A DNA stretch of 27,640 bases from a virus: the IMG/VR virus record IMGVR_UViG_3300032087_005744, positions 1 through 27,640 of that record. One strand, 5' to 3'. The notes below the pieces were generated by a model. It ran no database searches and was not told where the DNA came from. It saw only the letters and a program-made list of their open reading frames with translations. Of the stretch, positions 14,668 through 22,837 are shown piece after piece. The translations under genes were made by a program, and so were the position numbers. Position 1 is the stretch's first letter; the number at the start of each line of letters is the position of its first letter.

Positions 14668-15255
14668 TTAACCCTCTGGGTTAAAACCAGCTCCAGCTTG
14701 GCTGTTGAAGGTCCAAAGTGTCGAGCCAGCGTAGTTGCCAGTAGCTGTGCGTCCCTCTAAAGTTGCGTAGTCATATTTGATGGTGACATCAATGTTCAAC
14801 AATTCATCGGAACTATAATCTAGTGTATCAAAAGTTGCGGCAGTTATTAAGGGGTTTTTTATTACCCAAGTCTCAATAGGGGTTGTTCCATCTGCAGAGA
14901 GCTGAGAGAGCTTTATCTCTGTTCCTAGAGCATCAACCATGCCTTGCTTGGAGATTGTAGCAGCTGCTGCCTCTGAATACTCACTTGGGATGACATACCC
15001 AGAATTCTCTAGGATCTTGTAAAGGCTCTTTGTTGAATCGGGATCAACAGGATCAACAATCTTAATCTGTACCTCGTCCCATGTAACGCGGCCTGGATAA
15101 TAAAACTCGTAGTTTAAGAACTGATGTGGTGTTGTTGCGACCTTGTAAGCCGGCTTCTTCACACTCTTGACTACAAACTGTGGTACGCCAGACCAATAAA
15201 GAAGCCACCTAAACTTTCTCTTTGGCTCGACTGTTTTTTCACTCCAAAATGCCAT
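14668..15255 (-). CDS. 19: Tail tube protein, T4 gp19-like
   Basis: 195 residues, close to T4 gp19 (163 aa). This protein stacks in hexameric rings to form the inner tube that carries DNA into the host. Typical parts are MAFWSEKTVEPKRKFRWLLY, then the hairpin region KKPAYKVATTPHQFLNYEF (33-51), YPGRVTWDEVQIKIVDP (53-69), KNPLITAATFDTLDYSSDEL (133-152) and IDVTIKYDYA near 154-163, matching the tube fold with 'F.fPG...W..i.i.l.D' and 'N.wI....FG.LdYs.de.l.i...++yD'. The ATG has AGGAG twelve bases upstream in an A/T-rich gap. The gene follows the sheath gene by 42 bases, the invariant sheath-then-tube order of contractile tails. Confidence 0.92.
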   Translation of the reverse strand: MAFWSEKTVEPKRKFRWLLYWSGVPQFVVKSVKKPAYKVATTPHQFLNYEFYYPGRVTWDEVQIKIVDPVDPDSTKSLYKILENSGYVIPSEYSEAAAATISKQGMVDALGTEIKLSQLSADGTTPIETWVIKNPLITAATFDTLDYSSDELLNIDVTIKYDYATLEGRTATGNYAGSTLWTFNSQAGAGFNPEG

Positions 15256-15297
15256 TATTTAAGTCTCCTATTAATATATATTATTCTCTACGTTTTT

Positions 15298-18189
15298 TTA
15301 GTCCTCAAAAGAGGCTCCGGAGCGAGTTATAACAAAATCTACTGCGATAAACTCGATAGCGCGCGCTGGCTTCAAGAAAATCTTTGCGTACATAATGTTT
15401 CTGTCGATAAGATCCGGAGTTGTCGTGGTTCTATCGAGCACCACTTTAAAGTCAGCCAAACCAAGGCGAGTCTTTACACTCTCGAGGAAAGGAACGACTT
15501 GGCCAGTGAATCGGTTCCATGTGGCCGGCAAGTTCTGGTCGAACAACAAGCCACTGGCAATTCTCGATACCTCTTTCTTAACGAAAATCAACAAACGTCG
15601 AACATTGATACGATCCAGAGCCGATGGTGTCATTTGCAAGGTCTTCTGACCAAAGACAACCAAACCCTCTGAAACAAAAGAGGCAATTGGATTAATATTC
15701 GCCTCATAAAGGGTGTCTCTTTGAGAAGAAAGCAGTTGCTCTGAAGCCTGTAGGACTGGCAATCCGGCATTACCCTCATTGAGGCCTCCTCGGTTGAAGC
15801 CAGCAGGAGCAAACCAAACTTCATCTCTCTGCTCGGTGTAACCCATGACACCCAGAGCAATAACCGAAGGTGGTGCCCAAACATCCCTAGAGTTAATCGT
15901 ATCTCTGACCTTTACCCAAGGATAGTATGTGGCTCCGTAAGAAGAGTTGATCTGACGTGCCTTAAGTGCTTTTGCACTCTTTTCTGGGTTAGTATTATCA
16001 ACCCTATCCTTAAATGTGCTGCAGCGCTGCTCATGAGGAGGAATATACACATCTGGAAGGTCAATGATTGCAAGAGCATCTGCTCTAGCTTCACAAGTTT
16101 GAATCAATTTCGTCGTAAGAGAAGCGTTTGTGATGCCAGGCATGGCTGCAAGGTTCATTTCAATTGCCTCTGGGTCTCTCACTAACTCAATAGCTCTATC
16201 AATTGAGGCATGTGCGTAGCTGGTTCTAGTTGTCGAATCAGCATTTACTATTCTCATATTGAATGGGTCAGCCTCAGTGACATCCACCCCGTCAAAACCA
16301 TGCGCTAATGGCATGGAGAAAGTAGATACAACACTTGCAAGTGCTGATGCAGAAGCGTTGCTTAAGGAAGTGTAAGCCGTTCCAGCACGTTGAGAGCCGC
16401 TAATAAATGCTACGCTTGTAGGCTGGAATGTACTTAAATCTGCAACGTTAGCTGTCGTAGTGCCGGTCAGGAAGACCTCATCCATCGAAAAGATATATGA
16501 ATATTCACCTGTGGAAGCAATACCGCTAATCTGCTCATTCAAAATCGCACTGCTGTTCCAAGAGCTAGCCCTTCTTAAGTGGTCTTTCATGCCCTTATTA
16601 ACAACTGCGAAACTGCCCGTACCATTTGCATCCTTTAGATATTCGGTACTTCCGAGGATGTATTCGGATGCCAGGTCTGCACTTCTAGAGCCTGTCACAA
16701 CGCGGGGACATTGTGGCCACTTCAAAGTCAGCGCTTTGCTCCCGTGAGCTGCCCCGAAGTTAATAGACTGGTTTAACCACTCACTCGCGCCGTCGAGAGT
16801 GCCAGCACCAGAACCGTCTAGCGTTTCTGTTACAGCAGTGGGTACGATAGGCCCAAAGAAACCGAAAGGCACTGAGGCTGGGTCAGTTGGCCCATTTTCA
16901 CCGACAGCCTCAGACATTTCGACACGAATGTAACTAGACTGGTTCGGATAGTTGCCGTATACCTTGTTTCTCTTCTCTACTGCGTCCCACTCAAAATACT
17001 GATCACCGATGCGGCGAGCAATAAAGTTGTTAGAGTTTGGATTAAGGTTTAAGTTTTCATAACTGTCAACAACATATATACGATCACCTCGGCGCTGTTC
17101 GACAACAACATCAAACCGACCATAAGAAGACGGGCTGCCGGGATCGGCAATCTTGATGTTTGCAATCTTAATATTCAGATCCATACCCTGCTCGCCTTCT
17201 TGAATTGCAATAAATCTAAAGAGCCTTTCAAGATTCTCGGGAGCAAAAGAACCTGTTGCACCATTATACTGCGGGATTACCCATCCAGATCGAGCTGCAG
17301 CAAGTTGATGCTTATCGCTCTTGAAGTCTTCCATAGACTCGCTGAGCTTTGCTGCAAAGACAAACATAGCCAGAGTTCCGCCGGAAGTGGTAACTTCTTG
17401 AACTATTCTTTCATACTCCTCTTCAAATGTCTCACCGAGCCAATAGTCTTCCGCCAAAGAGCCAGAACTAGGAGCAATAACATTGCTGTTTGTGGCAACC
17501 GGGTTGGTATTGAGAACGTCTCTTATGAAATTTTTACCGTTACGGAACGAAACAGTCTTGTTTACCGTTTTAACCGGAGAGCTGTTATTCTTCAGAGCTA
17601 TTGTAAACTGGTGACCGGAAGTAGAAACTGGCTGAACCTGTACTGAGGATCCTGCAGCCTTCGCGTAGGAGGAAGTAACAGTAGCTGGGTCTGAATAGAG
17701 TGCGCCGTTAACACCAAACTCGAAATTTGCATCATTAGTATAAACTATTGCTGCAAGTGATGCAGAGAGCGGACCACCGGAAGAACCACTTTGGCCTACA
17801 AACAGACCAAAAGCGTTTGTGGCTTCCCATCCTGCCTGACCTGCATCAGAAGCATCATCACCCTGAACGCCTGCAAGACGAATCACAGTTACTGGTGAAT
17901 CAATGTCTGCTTTTAGATAAGCCTGGGCAGCATAGGGCGCATAGGCTGGTGCCAATAATCCATTTCCATCTCTCCATGGATCCTGACCTTCATTACCAGG
18001 GATTGGCTCGCCAAAGACTTCAACAAACTCTTGGAACGATGATACCTTTACTGGTTTCATCGCGGGCCCTCTTCTAGTGCGACCTATTATTACTGGTCCG
18101 ACACCATCACGAATGGCTGGAAGCTGGCTATTATCAATCTCACTCAAGAAGACACCAGGCGAGACAAACTTAAATTTCTTTGCAGACAT
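15298..18189 (-). CDS. 18: Tail sheath protein, T4 gp18-like, oversized
   Basis: 963 residues; the contractile sheath subunit. The N-terminus KFVSPGVFLSEIDNSQLPAI followed by GPVIIGRTRRGPAMKPVKVS and FQEFVEVFGEP is the classic sheath entry, with strands that link neighbouring subunits. The conserved C-terminal core includes RLLIFVKKEVSRIASGLLFD, NLPATWNRFTGQVVPFLESV, GLADFKVVLDRTTTTPDLID and IFLKPARAIEFIAVDFVITR. T4 gp18 is 659 aa. Here about 300 extra residues lie between these ends and probably form surface-exposed inserted domains, for example the Gly/Ser-rich stretch around 125-235 and the region with YNGATGSFAPENLERLFRFI. The ATG has AAGGAGA nine bases upstream, preceded by a second copy of the same leader segment. 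It is separated from the fibre-like gene by a terminator and followed by the tail tube gene. Confidence 0.93.
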   Translation of the reverse strand: MSAKKFKFVSPGVFLSEIDNSQLPAIRDGVGPVIIGRTRRGPAMKPVKVSSFQEFVEVFGEPIPGNEGQDPWRDGNGLLAPAYAPYAAQAYLKADIDSPVTVIRLAGVQGDDASDAGQAGWEATNAFGLFVGQSGSSGGPLSASLAAIVYTNDANFEFGVNGALYSDPATVTSSYAKAAGSSVQVQPVSTSGHQFTIALKNNSSPVKTVNKTVSFRNGKNFIRDVLNTNPVATNSNVIAPSSGSLAEDYWLGETFEEEYERIVQEVTTSGGTLAMFVFAAKLSESMEDFKSDKHQLAAARSGWVIPQYNGATGSFAPENLERLFRFIAIQEGEQGMDLNIKIANIKIADPGSPSSYGRFDVVVEQRRGDRIYVVDSYENLNLNPNSNNFIARRIGDQYFEWDAVEKRNKVYGNYPNQSSYIRVEMSEAVGENGPTDPASVPFGFFGPIVPTAVTETLDGSGAGTLDGASEWLNQSINFGAAHGSKALTLKWPQCPRVVTGSRSADLASEYILGSTEYLKDANGTGSFAVVNKGMKDHLRRASSWNSSAILNEQISGIASTGEYSYIFSMDEVFLTGTTTANVADLSTFQPTSVAFISGSQRAGTAYTSLSNASASALASVVSTFSMPLAHGFDGVDVTEADPFNMRIVNADSTTRTSYAHASIDRAIELVRDPEAIEMNLAAMPGITNASLTTKLIQTCEARADALAIIDLPDVYIPPHEQRCSTFKDRVDNTNPEKSAKALKARQINSSYGATYYPWVKVRDTINSRDVWAPPSVIALGVMGYTEQRDEVWFAPAGFNRGGLNEGNAGLPVLQASEQLLSSQRDTLYEANINPIASFVSEGLVVFGQKTLQMTPSALDRINVRRLLIFVKKEVSRIASGLLFDQNLPATWNRFTGQVVPFLESVKTRLGLADFKVVLDRTTTTPDLIDRNIMYAKIFLKPARAIEFIAVDFVITRSGASFED

Positions 18190-18200
18190 ATTAACTAATC

Positions 18201-18232
18201 TCCTTAAAATCAGGCTTTTCCTTAAAATTAGG
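18201..18232 (-). repeat. Tandem 18-bp leader repeat carrying the sheath ribosome binding site
   Basis: Two 14-base copies, CCTAATTTTAAGGA and CCTGATTTTAAGGA on the minus strand, start 18 bases apart and differ at one base. Only the copy nearest the gene is at working distance from the sheath ATG; the other provides a second Shine-Dalgarno-like AAGGA about 28 bases upstream. Confidence 0.7.
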
Positions 18233-18242
18233 ATTCATGTAA

Positions 18243-18285
18243 AAAGTAAAATATTACTTTAGTAAATAGTTGTACGTTTTTTCAA
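18243..18285 (-). promoter_or_regulatory. Possible sheath-gene promoter and hairpin
   Basis: The 183-base gap between the fibre-like gene and the sheath gene needs a promoter after its terminator. The best I can offer is TTGAAA (18280-18285), 18 bases, TAAAGT (18256-18261, 4/6). The adjoining AAAGTAA-AATA-TTACTTT inverted repeat (18243-18260) overlaps the -10 and could be an operator or leader hairpin. The match is modest. Confidence 0.3.
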
Positions 18286-18296
18286 AAGAATAAAAG

Positions 18297-18329
18297 AAAA
18301 GAAAAGAAAGCCCCGGCCGAAGCCGGGGC
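18297..18329 (-). terminator. Intrinsic terminator after the repeat-rich virion protein gene
   Basis: On the minus strand an 8-bp perfect stem GCCCCGGC/GCCGGGGC closed by a stable TTCG tetraloop is followed by a U-rich tract (TTTCTTTTCTTTTC). It sits 43 bases after the stop codon of the 1209-residue protein and separates it from the sheath operon. Confidence 0.9.
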
Positions 18330-18372
18330 ATTTTGGGTGAGAAGTGTGAGGTAAATTTTGGTAAGTATTCTT

Positions 18373-21300
18373 TTAGGCCTTAATGTACTTGACAACAACC
18401 TCATCTGCAGCCACTAGGCTGTTTGCACCAGCGAGTGAGAGGGTTGTGTTGCCTGTACCGCCAAGAGCGTAATCGTAGTCCTGCGACTGCATCATACCAT
18501 TGACGAATACGAAAACAGATCCTGTAGAAGCAGGTGCCTGTGAAAGGGTACCAACAGTACCACTAACTGCGACGTCAGAGCCAGTGAAGCGGTCCTCGAT
18601 TGAAAGAATCGACATAACGCCACTTGAAACCTGAAGACCGTCACCAGCCTGGAAGCTGGAGATATCATCAATGCTCTCAAGCTGATGGGTGCTGCCATCA
18701 GAATCCAACATCAAGAACTTGTCGCCAGAGGCAACCGCAACATCACTGTACTCGGAAATGTCAAGCTCAAGTGCGCCACTCGAAGCAGCAATACCGTCTC
18801 CTGCGATAGCAGTAGCGTAGTCAGCCAAGCTCTCCTTCTTGGTGCTGTTGTCTGTAGCATCAACAAACAAGAAGCTGTCAGCCGATGCGTCAACGTCTGC
18901 TGCTGAAATTTCGTTGAAATCTACAGCGAGAACACCACTAGAAGCACTAAGACCGTCACCAGCAGCTGCGGTCATGATGTCTGCAATGCTCTCCTTCTTT
19001 GTGCTGTTGTCTGTAGCGTCAATGATAGCAACACTGTCAGCGCCGACATCAACAGCTGCAGCAGCAAGATCATTGAGATCCAAGTTGACATCGTCGGCAT
19101 TAACCGAAAGACCACCGTTGCTAGCATTAACAACAGCAAGAACACCACTAGAAGCAGCAAGACCGGCGCCTGCCTGGAAGCTAGAAATGTCATCAATGCT
19201 TTCAAGCTGATGAGTGCTGCCGTCAGAGTCGAGCATCAAGAACTTGTCGCCCGAAGCAACTGCAACGTCGCTGTACTCAGATATATCAAGCTCTAGTGCG
19301 TGAGAGCTAAGTGCCAAACCATCACCAGCAATGCCAGAAGCCAACTGAACTTCGTCAGAAGCAATCTGGAAAGAAGTGCTGTTTGCCTGAACTGCAAGAA
19401 CACCACTGGAAGCTGCAAGAGCGTCACCAGCCATGAAAGTGGCGATATCATCAATGCTTTCCTTCTTGGTGCTGTCATCAGTTGCATCGTGGAAGACAAA
19501 CTTGTCACCAGAAGCAACAGAAGCATCAGAAATCTCAGAAGCGTCCATCGAGAGAACACCGCTAGAGGCAGCAAGACCATCACCAGCCATGAAGGTGGCG
19601 ATATCATCGATGCTTTCCTTCTTAGTGGTGTCATCAGTTGCGTCATGGAAGACGAACTTGTCGCCAGAAGCAACAGCTGCATCGGAAATCTCAGATGCAT
19701 CAACCGAGAGAACACCAGAAGAGTGCGCCAAACCGTTACCTGCAACATCGCTGGTAACCTTTGCAGAACCAGATGCAGAAAGCATATCAGCGCCGTCAAA
19801 CTTAACAACCTGGCCGGAAGCCATGTTGAGGTGATCGGAAAGATCCCAAGAATCAACACCGTCATAGAGGAACGAAGCCAACTCGCTTCCGCCCTCTCCC
19901 GCAATGTTGATGCCGGCACCGCCGGCAGCTGCAATCTGGCTGTCGTTCGAACCTGAAGCAAGAACCATTGCCTTATCGGCGATTGCTACGACAGTAGAAT
20001 CAACAGTTGTCGTCGTACCCTGAACTGTTAGGTCACCGCTCAAAGTAAGATCGGTAAATTGTGGGCTGTCGCCAGTACCGAGACCCAAGCTTGTACGAGC
20101 AGTGTTGCCGCTCTCATAAGCGAAAGCGCCAGCACCAGTAGCAACGATAAACTCACCGTCAGCTGAAGCGGCGCCGAGGCTGTCGAGGTCTTCTAGAACA
20201 CCGTCAACAGCGAACTGTCCACCAGAAGCAACAATACCGGTACCGGAAGCCATGGCAGAAGCTAGGTCTGCAATGCTTTCCTTCTTGGTGCTGTTGTCTG
20301 TTGCATCAATGATAGCGATGCTGTCAGCAGAAGCATCAACTGCAGCTGCAGCAAGATCATTAAGGTCAATGTTAATGTCATTAGCATTAACAGAAAGACC
20401 ACCATTAGTGGCATTGACAACAGCCATAACTGCCGAAGAAGCAGTCATACCAGCACCTGCGAATAGGGCTGCGATATCGTCAATGCTTTCCAACTGCTCG
20501 GTTGATCCATCGGAATCAAGAACAAGCAATTTGTCGCCCGAAGCGATCTGAACATCGGAGTATTCAGAAAGATCAAGACTCATAACACCACTGGAAGCAG
20601 CAAGACCTGCTCCAGCGAGGCCGGCAGCTACGTCGTCATTCAACATAGCGTCCTGAACAGCGTCATTGGCGATAGTAAGAGCACCACCAGCTGCGATTGT
20701 TGCGTCACCGGAAACATTTCCGAAGACTGCGTCCTCGAAGTCACTAAAAGTGATCTTCTTAGGAAGGTTGCTCGAGTCTGCATCTGCGAATGCAAGAACG
20801 TCAGTCTGAGCGATTGATGCGGCCGAAAGACCGGCAAGGTCAAGAACAAGTGCGGACTTAGCATCCGCCGAACCCGACAAACCACCTGACCCTGAAAGGG
20901 CAATCTGTCTTGCTGAAATTTGTAGTCGCTTAGCCATTGCGTTTCCTCCTCCAGATTCGGCTGCTCCGCCGGAAAAACTGGTTATAGATAGGTTAGTTGT
21001 ACTCGATGACTCAACATCACTGCTGTACTTCACCGAGGTTATTGTTGTGTTACCTGCTGTACCGTGATTATCATTAGTTAAACTTAACGTGCCAGCACTT
21101 GCTACCGCTGTTATCTGAATAGGCATGCTATTAATGATATCAGCAAGATATGCGGCCATGGCTGTTTCAGAGCCAGATGTAGAGTTGCCTGGTCCATACA
21201 TTCGTATGTCAGTTGAGTTGTTTTGGATCGAATACACAGGCTCGTCAGGGGCGCTAATCTTTGCAGTAACATACCCTGCACCGGTACCTGTTGTTATGTG

Positions 21301-22002
21301 ATTCCAGAAAACATCCTTACTTGTGTTTGACCAGGAGCCAGATGCTCTCTTTAGTCTTACCATCATAGGAGCCTTTGAGATACCGTTTGATTCTGCACCA
21401 ATTTGCAGATACGTGGTACTCAAGACTCTGAGGTAGGTAGAAGCATGAAGGCTCATATCTCCATCTGTTCTAGCCTGCTGTAGAATATACAGCATCTCAT
21501 TAGTGAAAGTCCCTGCCGCAAGTCCTGCTCCACTACTGCCGTAGGTGTTAAGCTCGTACTCGCCAGAAGAAACCTTTCGAGAATGTGTTGCATTTGTGAC
21601 GTCTGCAGTAAAGCTGGACGTATTAACAAATGTGACATTAACTGTGTTTCCATCATAGTCTTTAAATTCTAGAACTGCAGGTGTTGAACCGCCAGTAGAA
21701 ATATCCTGAAAAAAGGATGCATCTTGGCTCGCTGCTCCAAAATTTAGATACAAATAAGCAACATGATTTGCATTGGTTGTGTCATTACCATAAATTGTAA
21801 CAACCTTTGACGCATTGCCGTTAAAGATGTTGTTATTGTTCGATGTACCTAGGGCTGCTTGGTCTCCCAATGCACTACCAACAGTTTGCCCCATATAAAA
21901 TGTGACTTGACTGTGGCCGTTGCCCTGTCCATCATCAATGGTAATTCTTGCATGTCGCTCAGGTATGCCTGTAAAGACTATTTGTCCTGTTGCTTTTGCC
22001 AT
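18373..22002 (-). CDS. Long repeat-built virion protein (tail fibre/appendage candidate)
   Basis: 1209 residues in four parts. Residues 1-355 form an N-terminal region (GQIVFTGIPERHARITIDDG; later LTNDNHGTAGNTTITSV and FSGGAAESGGG) that resembles beta-rich domains found in phage structural proteins. MAKRLQISARQIALSG at 356 looks like a second N-terminus, with its own strong ribosome binding site. From about 460 to 1133 there are about ten units of roughly 52 residues of the form 'AGDGLAASSGVL...SGDKF...DATD.STKKESIDDIA', interrupted by a different module (FTDLTLSGDLTVQGTTTTVD). The C-terminus (about 1134-1209) is a small beta module ending ADEVVVKYIKA. The composition is Ala/Ser/Asp rich without Cys, as in fibrous appendages. 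It lies between the small-protein block and the sheath, with its own leader and terminator. Fibre or head/tail decoration are both possible; receptor binding is not shown. Confidence 0.75.
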   Translation of the reverse strand: MAKATGQIVFTGIPERHARITIDDGQGNGHSQVTFYMGQTVGSALGDQAALGTSNNNNIFNGNASKVVTIYGNDTTNANHVAYLYLNFGAASQDASFFQDISTGGSTPAVLEFKDYDGNTVNVTFVNTSSFTADVTNATHSRKVSSGEYELNTYGSSGAGLAAGTFTNEMLYILQQARTDGDMSLHASTYLRVLSTTYLQIGAESNGISKAPMMVRLKRASGSWSNTSKDVFWNHITTGTGAGYVTAKISAPDEPVYSIQNNSTDIRMYGPGNSTSGSETAMAAYLADIINSMPIQITAVASAGTLSLTNDNHGTAGNTTITSVKYSSDVESSSTTNLSITSFSGGAAESGGGNAMAKRLQISARQIALSGSGGLSGSADAKSALVLDLAGLSAASIAQTDVLAFADADSSNLPKKITFSDFEDAVFGNVSGDATIAAGGALTIANDAVQDAMLNDDVAAGLAGAGLAASSGVMSLDLSEYSDVQIASGDKLLVLDSDGSTEQLESIDDIAALFAGAGMTASSAVMAVVNATNGGLSVNANDINIDLNDLAAAAVDASADSIAIIDATDNSTKKESIADLASAMASGTGIVASGGQFAVDGVLEDLDSLGAASADGEFIVATGAGAFAYESGNTARTSLGLGTGDSPQFTDLTLSGDLTVQGTTTTVDSTVVAIADKAMVLASGSNDSQIAAAGGAGINIAGEGGSELASFLYDGVDSWDLSDHLNMASGQVVKFDGADMLSASGSAKVTSDVAGNGLAHSSGVLSVDASEISDAAVASGDKFVFHDATDDTTKKESIDDIATFMAGDGLAASSGVLSMDASEISDASVASGDKFVFHDATDDSTKKESIDDIATFMAGDALAASSGVLAVQANSTSFQIASDEVQLASGIAGDGLALSSHALELDISEYSDVAVASGDKFLMLDSDGSTHQLESIDDISSFQAGAGLAASSGVLAVVNASNGGLSVNADDVNLDLNDLAAAAVDVGADSVAIIDATDNSTKKESIADIMTAAAGDGLSASSGVLAVDFNEISAADVDASADSFLFVDATDNSTKKESLADYATAIAGDGIAASSGALELDISEYSDVAVASGDKFLMLDSDGSTHQLESIDDISSFQAGDGLQVSSGVMSILSIEDRFTGSDVAVSGTVGTLSQAPASTGSVFVFVNGMMQSQDYDYALGGTGNTTLSLAGANSLVAADEVVVKYIKA
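18601..20620 (-). repeat. Imperfect coding repeats, 156-bp unit, in the long virion protein
   Basis: The clearest adjacent copies start at 19431 and 19587, exactly 156 bases (52 codons) apart, with differences mostly at third positions. A larger composite unit (SEYSDV...SDGST.QLESIDD followed by VVNA.NGGLSVNA and LDLNDLAAAAVD) occurs twice, around 18970-19300 and 20260-20590, and its first half a third time around 18650-18790. About 540 bases of unrelated coding sequence (roughly 19720-20260) interrupt the array. Confidence 0.85.
20935..20952 (-). promoter_or_regulatory. Internal ribosome binding site and in-frame ATG within the repeat protein gene
   Basis: GGAGGAGG (20945-20952) is followed after seven bases by ATG (20935-20937), codon 356 of the long frame. 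Initiation here would give an 854-residue product starting MAKRLQISARQ. The site is as good as any genuine start in the window. It coincides with a Ser/Gly-rich domain boundary (AESGGGNA), where Gly codons could also create it by chance. Confidence 0.6.
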
Positions 22003-22039
22003 TTAAAATCCTCCTGTTTTTGTTTTACACAGGCTGACT

Positions 22040-22069
22040 GTTATATTATGTGATTAAATAAAATGGTAA
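22040..22069 (-). promoter_or_regulatory. Possible promoter for the repeat-rich virion protein
   Basis: On the minus strand TTACCA (22064-22069, 4/6) is followed after 18 bases by TATAAC (22040-22045, 5/6 to TATAAT). It lies in the 82-base gap before the gene, whose ATG has a strong GGAGGA. The -35 is weak, so confidence is limited. Confidence 0.35.
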
Positions 22070-22084
22070 GGTAAGATTAGTAAA

Positions 22085-22510
22085 TTAGTCTTTATTAAAA
22101 ATAACTTTTTCACTTTCGCTGGTCGGTAACTGAACTGAATATCCCTCTGAGGGGATTCCGTACTCTAATCGAAGAGAGTCTAATTCCTGATAGAAACCTT
22201 TTGTTGCTTCAGAGATTTCTTGTAGTAGCTGTCTCTTTCTTGATTCATAAGTAAGAACGAGATCTGCTATTGCAGTTTTTGATTTATTAACTCGCTCAAA
22301 TTTCTCAAACAATACTCGAGACTCTTCCTCGGTACACTCTAAATAGTGTGAATCAGCCTCAACTTCCTCATTTTCTTCGTCGTGAAGTGGGGTTTCTTCT
22401 AAGTCCTCAGGATCTGAAGATATTATTTGATCTTCCTCTATTTCTGTCTCTTTTTTTGATTCACTTTCCATTGCTTCTACAAGATCTTTTAATTTATCTA
22501 AAATACTCAT
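22085..22510 (-). CDS. Small acidic coiled-coil protein, likely paralogue of the gene at 22838-23200
   Basis: 141 residues, not identified. The N-terminal half is strongly acidic (EIEEDQIISSDPEDLEETPL) and looks disordered. The second half is helical with heptad-like spacing (VLFEKFERVNKSKTAIADLV, then RKRQLLQEISEATKGFYQEL). It ends YSVQLPTSESEKVIFNKD. That ending closely resembles YELKLPASSGEKGYFVRKE in the 120-residue protein two genes upstream, and both follow a coiled-coil segment, so I infer duplication. No Cys-rich, membrane or enzymatic motifs are visible. The ATG is preceded by GGGAGA at a rather long 13-base distance. It is the last gene of a three-gene block before the long repeat protein, so an assembly or attachment role with that protein is conceivable but unproven. 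Confidence 0.6.
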   Translation of the reverse strand: MSILDKLKDLVEAMESESKKETEIEEDQIISSDPEDLEETPLHDEENEEVEADSHYLECTEEESRVLFEKFERVNKSKTAIADLVLTYESRKRQLLQEISEATKGFYQELDSLRLEYGIPSEGYSVQLPTSESEKVIFNKD

Positions 22511-22528
22511 GTGTATGTTTTTCTCCCA

Positions 22529-22768
22529 TTATGAAAAAAGAATTTTCTTAAGATTCCTAACATTATTATCAAACTTACAAAAATCAGACTCTAAAAATTC
22601 TAGAGACTTAATTTTGCATTCTTCATTCGAGTCTTCGAACTGAAAGATAAACTTGCCCGTTTCGGCTCTCTTGCAAGTAACCAGCTTAAAGCCCTGTAAT
22701 TGCAAATAGGCAGCAATACCAATGTCGCTAGTTGTGAAAAGCTTAATGTTATCTTGTGTATCCGACAT
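22529..22768 (-). CDS. Small DUF5659-like protein
   Basis: 79 residues. The pattern KLFTTSDIGIAAYLQLQGFK followed by GKFIFQFEDSNEE and LEFLESDFCKFDNNVRNLKK resembles the small family DUF5659 ('F.T.D..lAAyL...G..l......g...F.F.d.......+..y.......+......++.LK..l'), found in phages and bacteria with no assigned biochemical role. It is a compact alpha/beta protein without signal peptide. The ATG has GGAGGG at about 7-8 bases. It sits between the two coiled-coil paralogues with short gaps, so all three are probably made from the promoter at 23237-23265. The family call is from memory of the consensus and should be treated as likely, not certain. Confidence 0.65.
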   Translation of the reverse strand: MSDTQDNIKLFTTSDIGIAAYLQLQGFKLVTCKRAETGKFIFQFEDSNEECKIKSLEFLESDFCKFDNNVRNLKKILFS

Positions 22769-22837
22769 CTATTTACCCTCCAATATCTTTATACGTACAA
22801 GATAAATAGAAGTTCCGTATTGATATCGCCAGGTGTT

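Noticed and set aside
15256-15297. Promoter between the sheath and tube genes
   Set aside because: TATATT-like sequence occurs in the A/T-rich gap, but no -35 lies at a proper distance; co-transcription with the sheath is sufficient.
19293-19961. Long alternative frames on both strands (about 220 codons each) in the repeat region
   Set aside because: They are by-products of the Ala/Ser/Asp-biased codons of the 1209-residue repeat protein, repeat with the same 156-bp period and have no start signals.
18601-20620. CRISPR-like or regulatory DNA repeat array
   Set aside because: The period of 156 bp is a multiple of three, differences are mainly synonymous, and there are no spacers. The repeats are protein-level.
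22784-22793. TATAAAGATA before the DUF5659-like gene as a late promoter
   Set aside because: A transcript started here would begin in or after the ribosome binding site, and no -35 is present. It was left as A/T-rich leader sequence.
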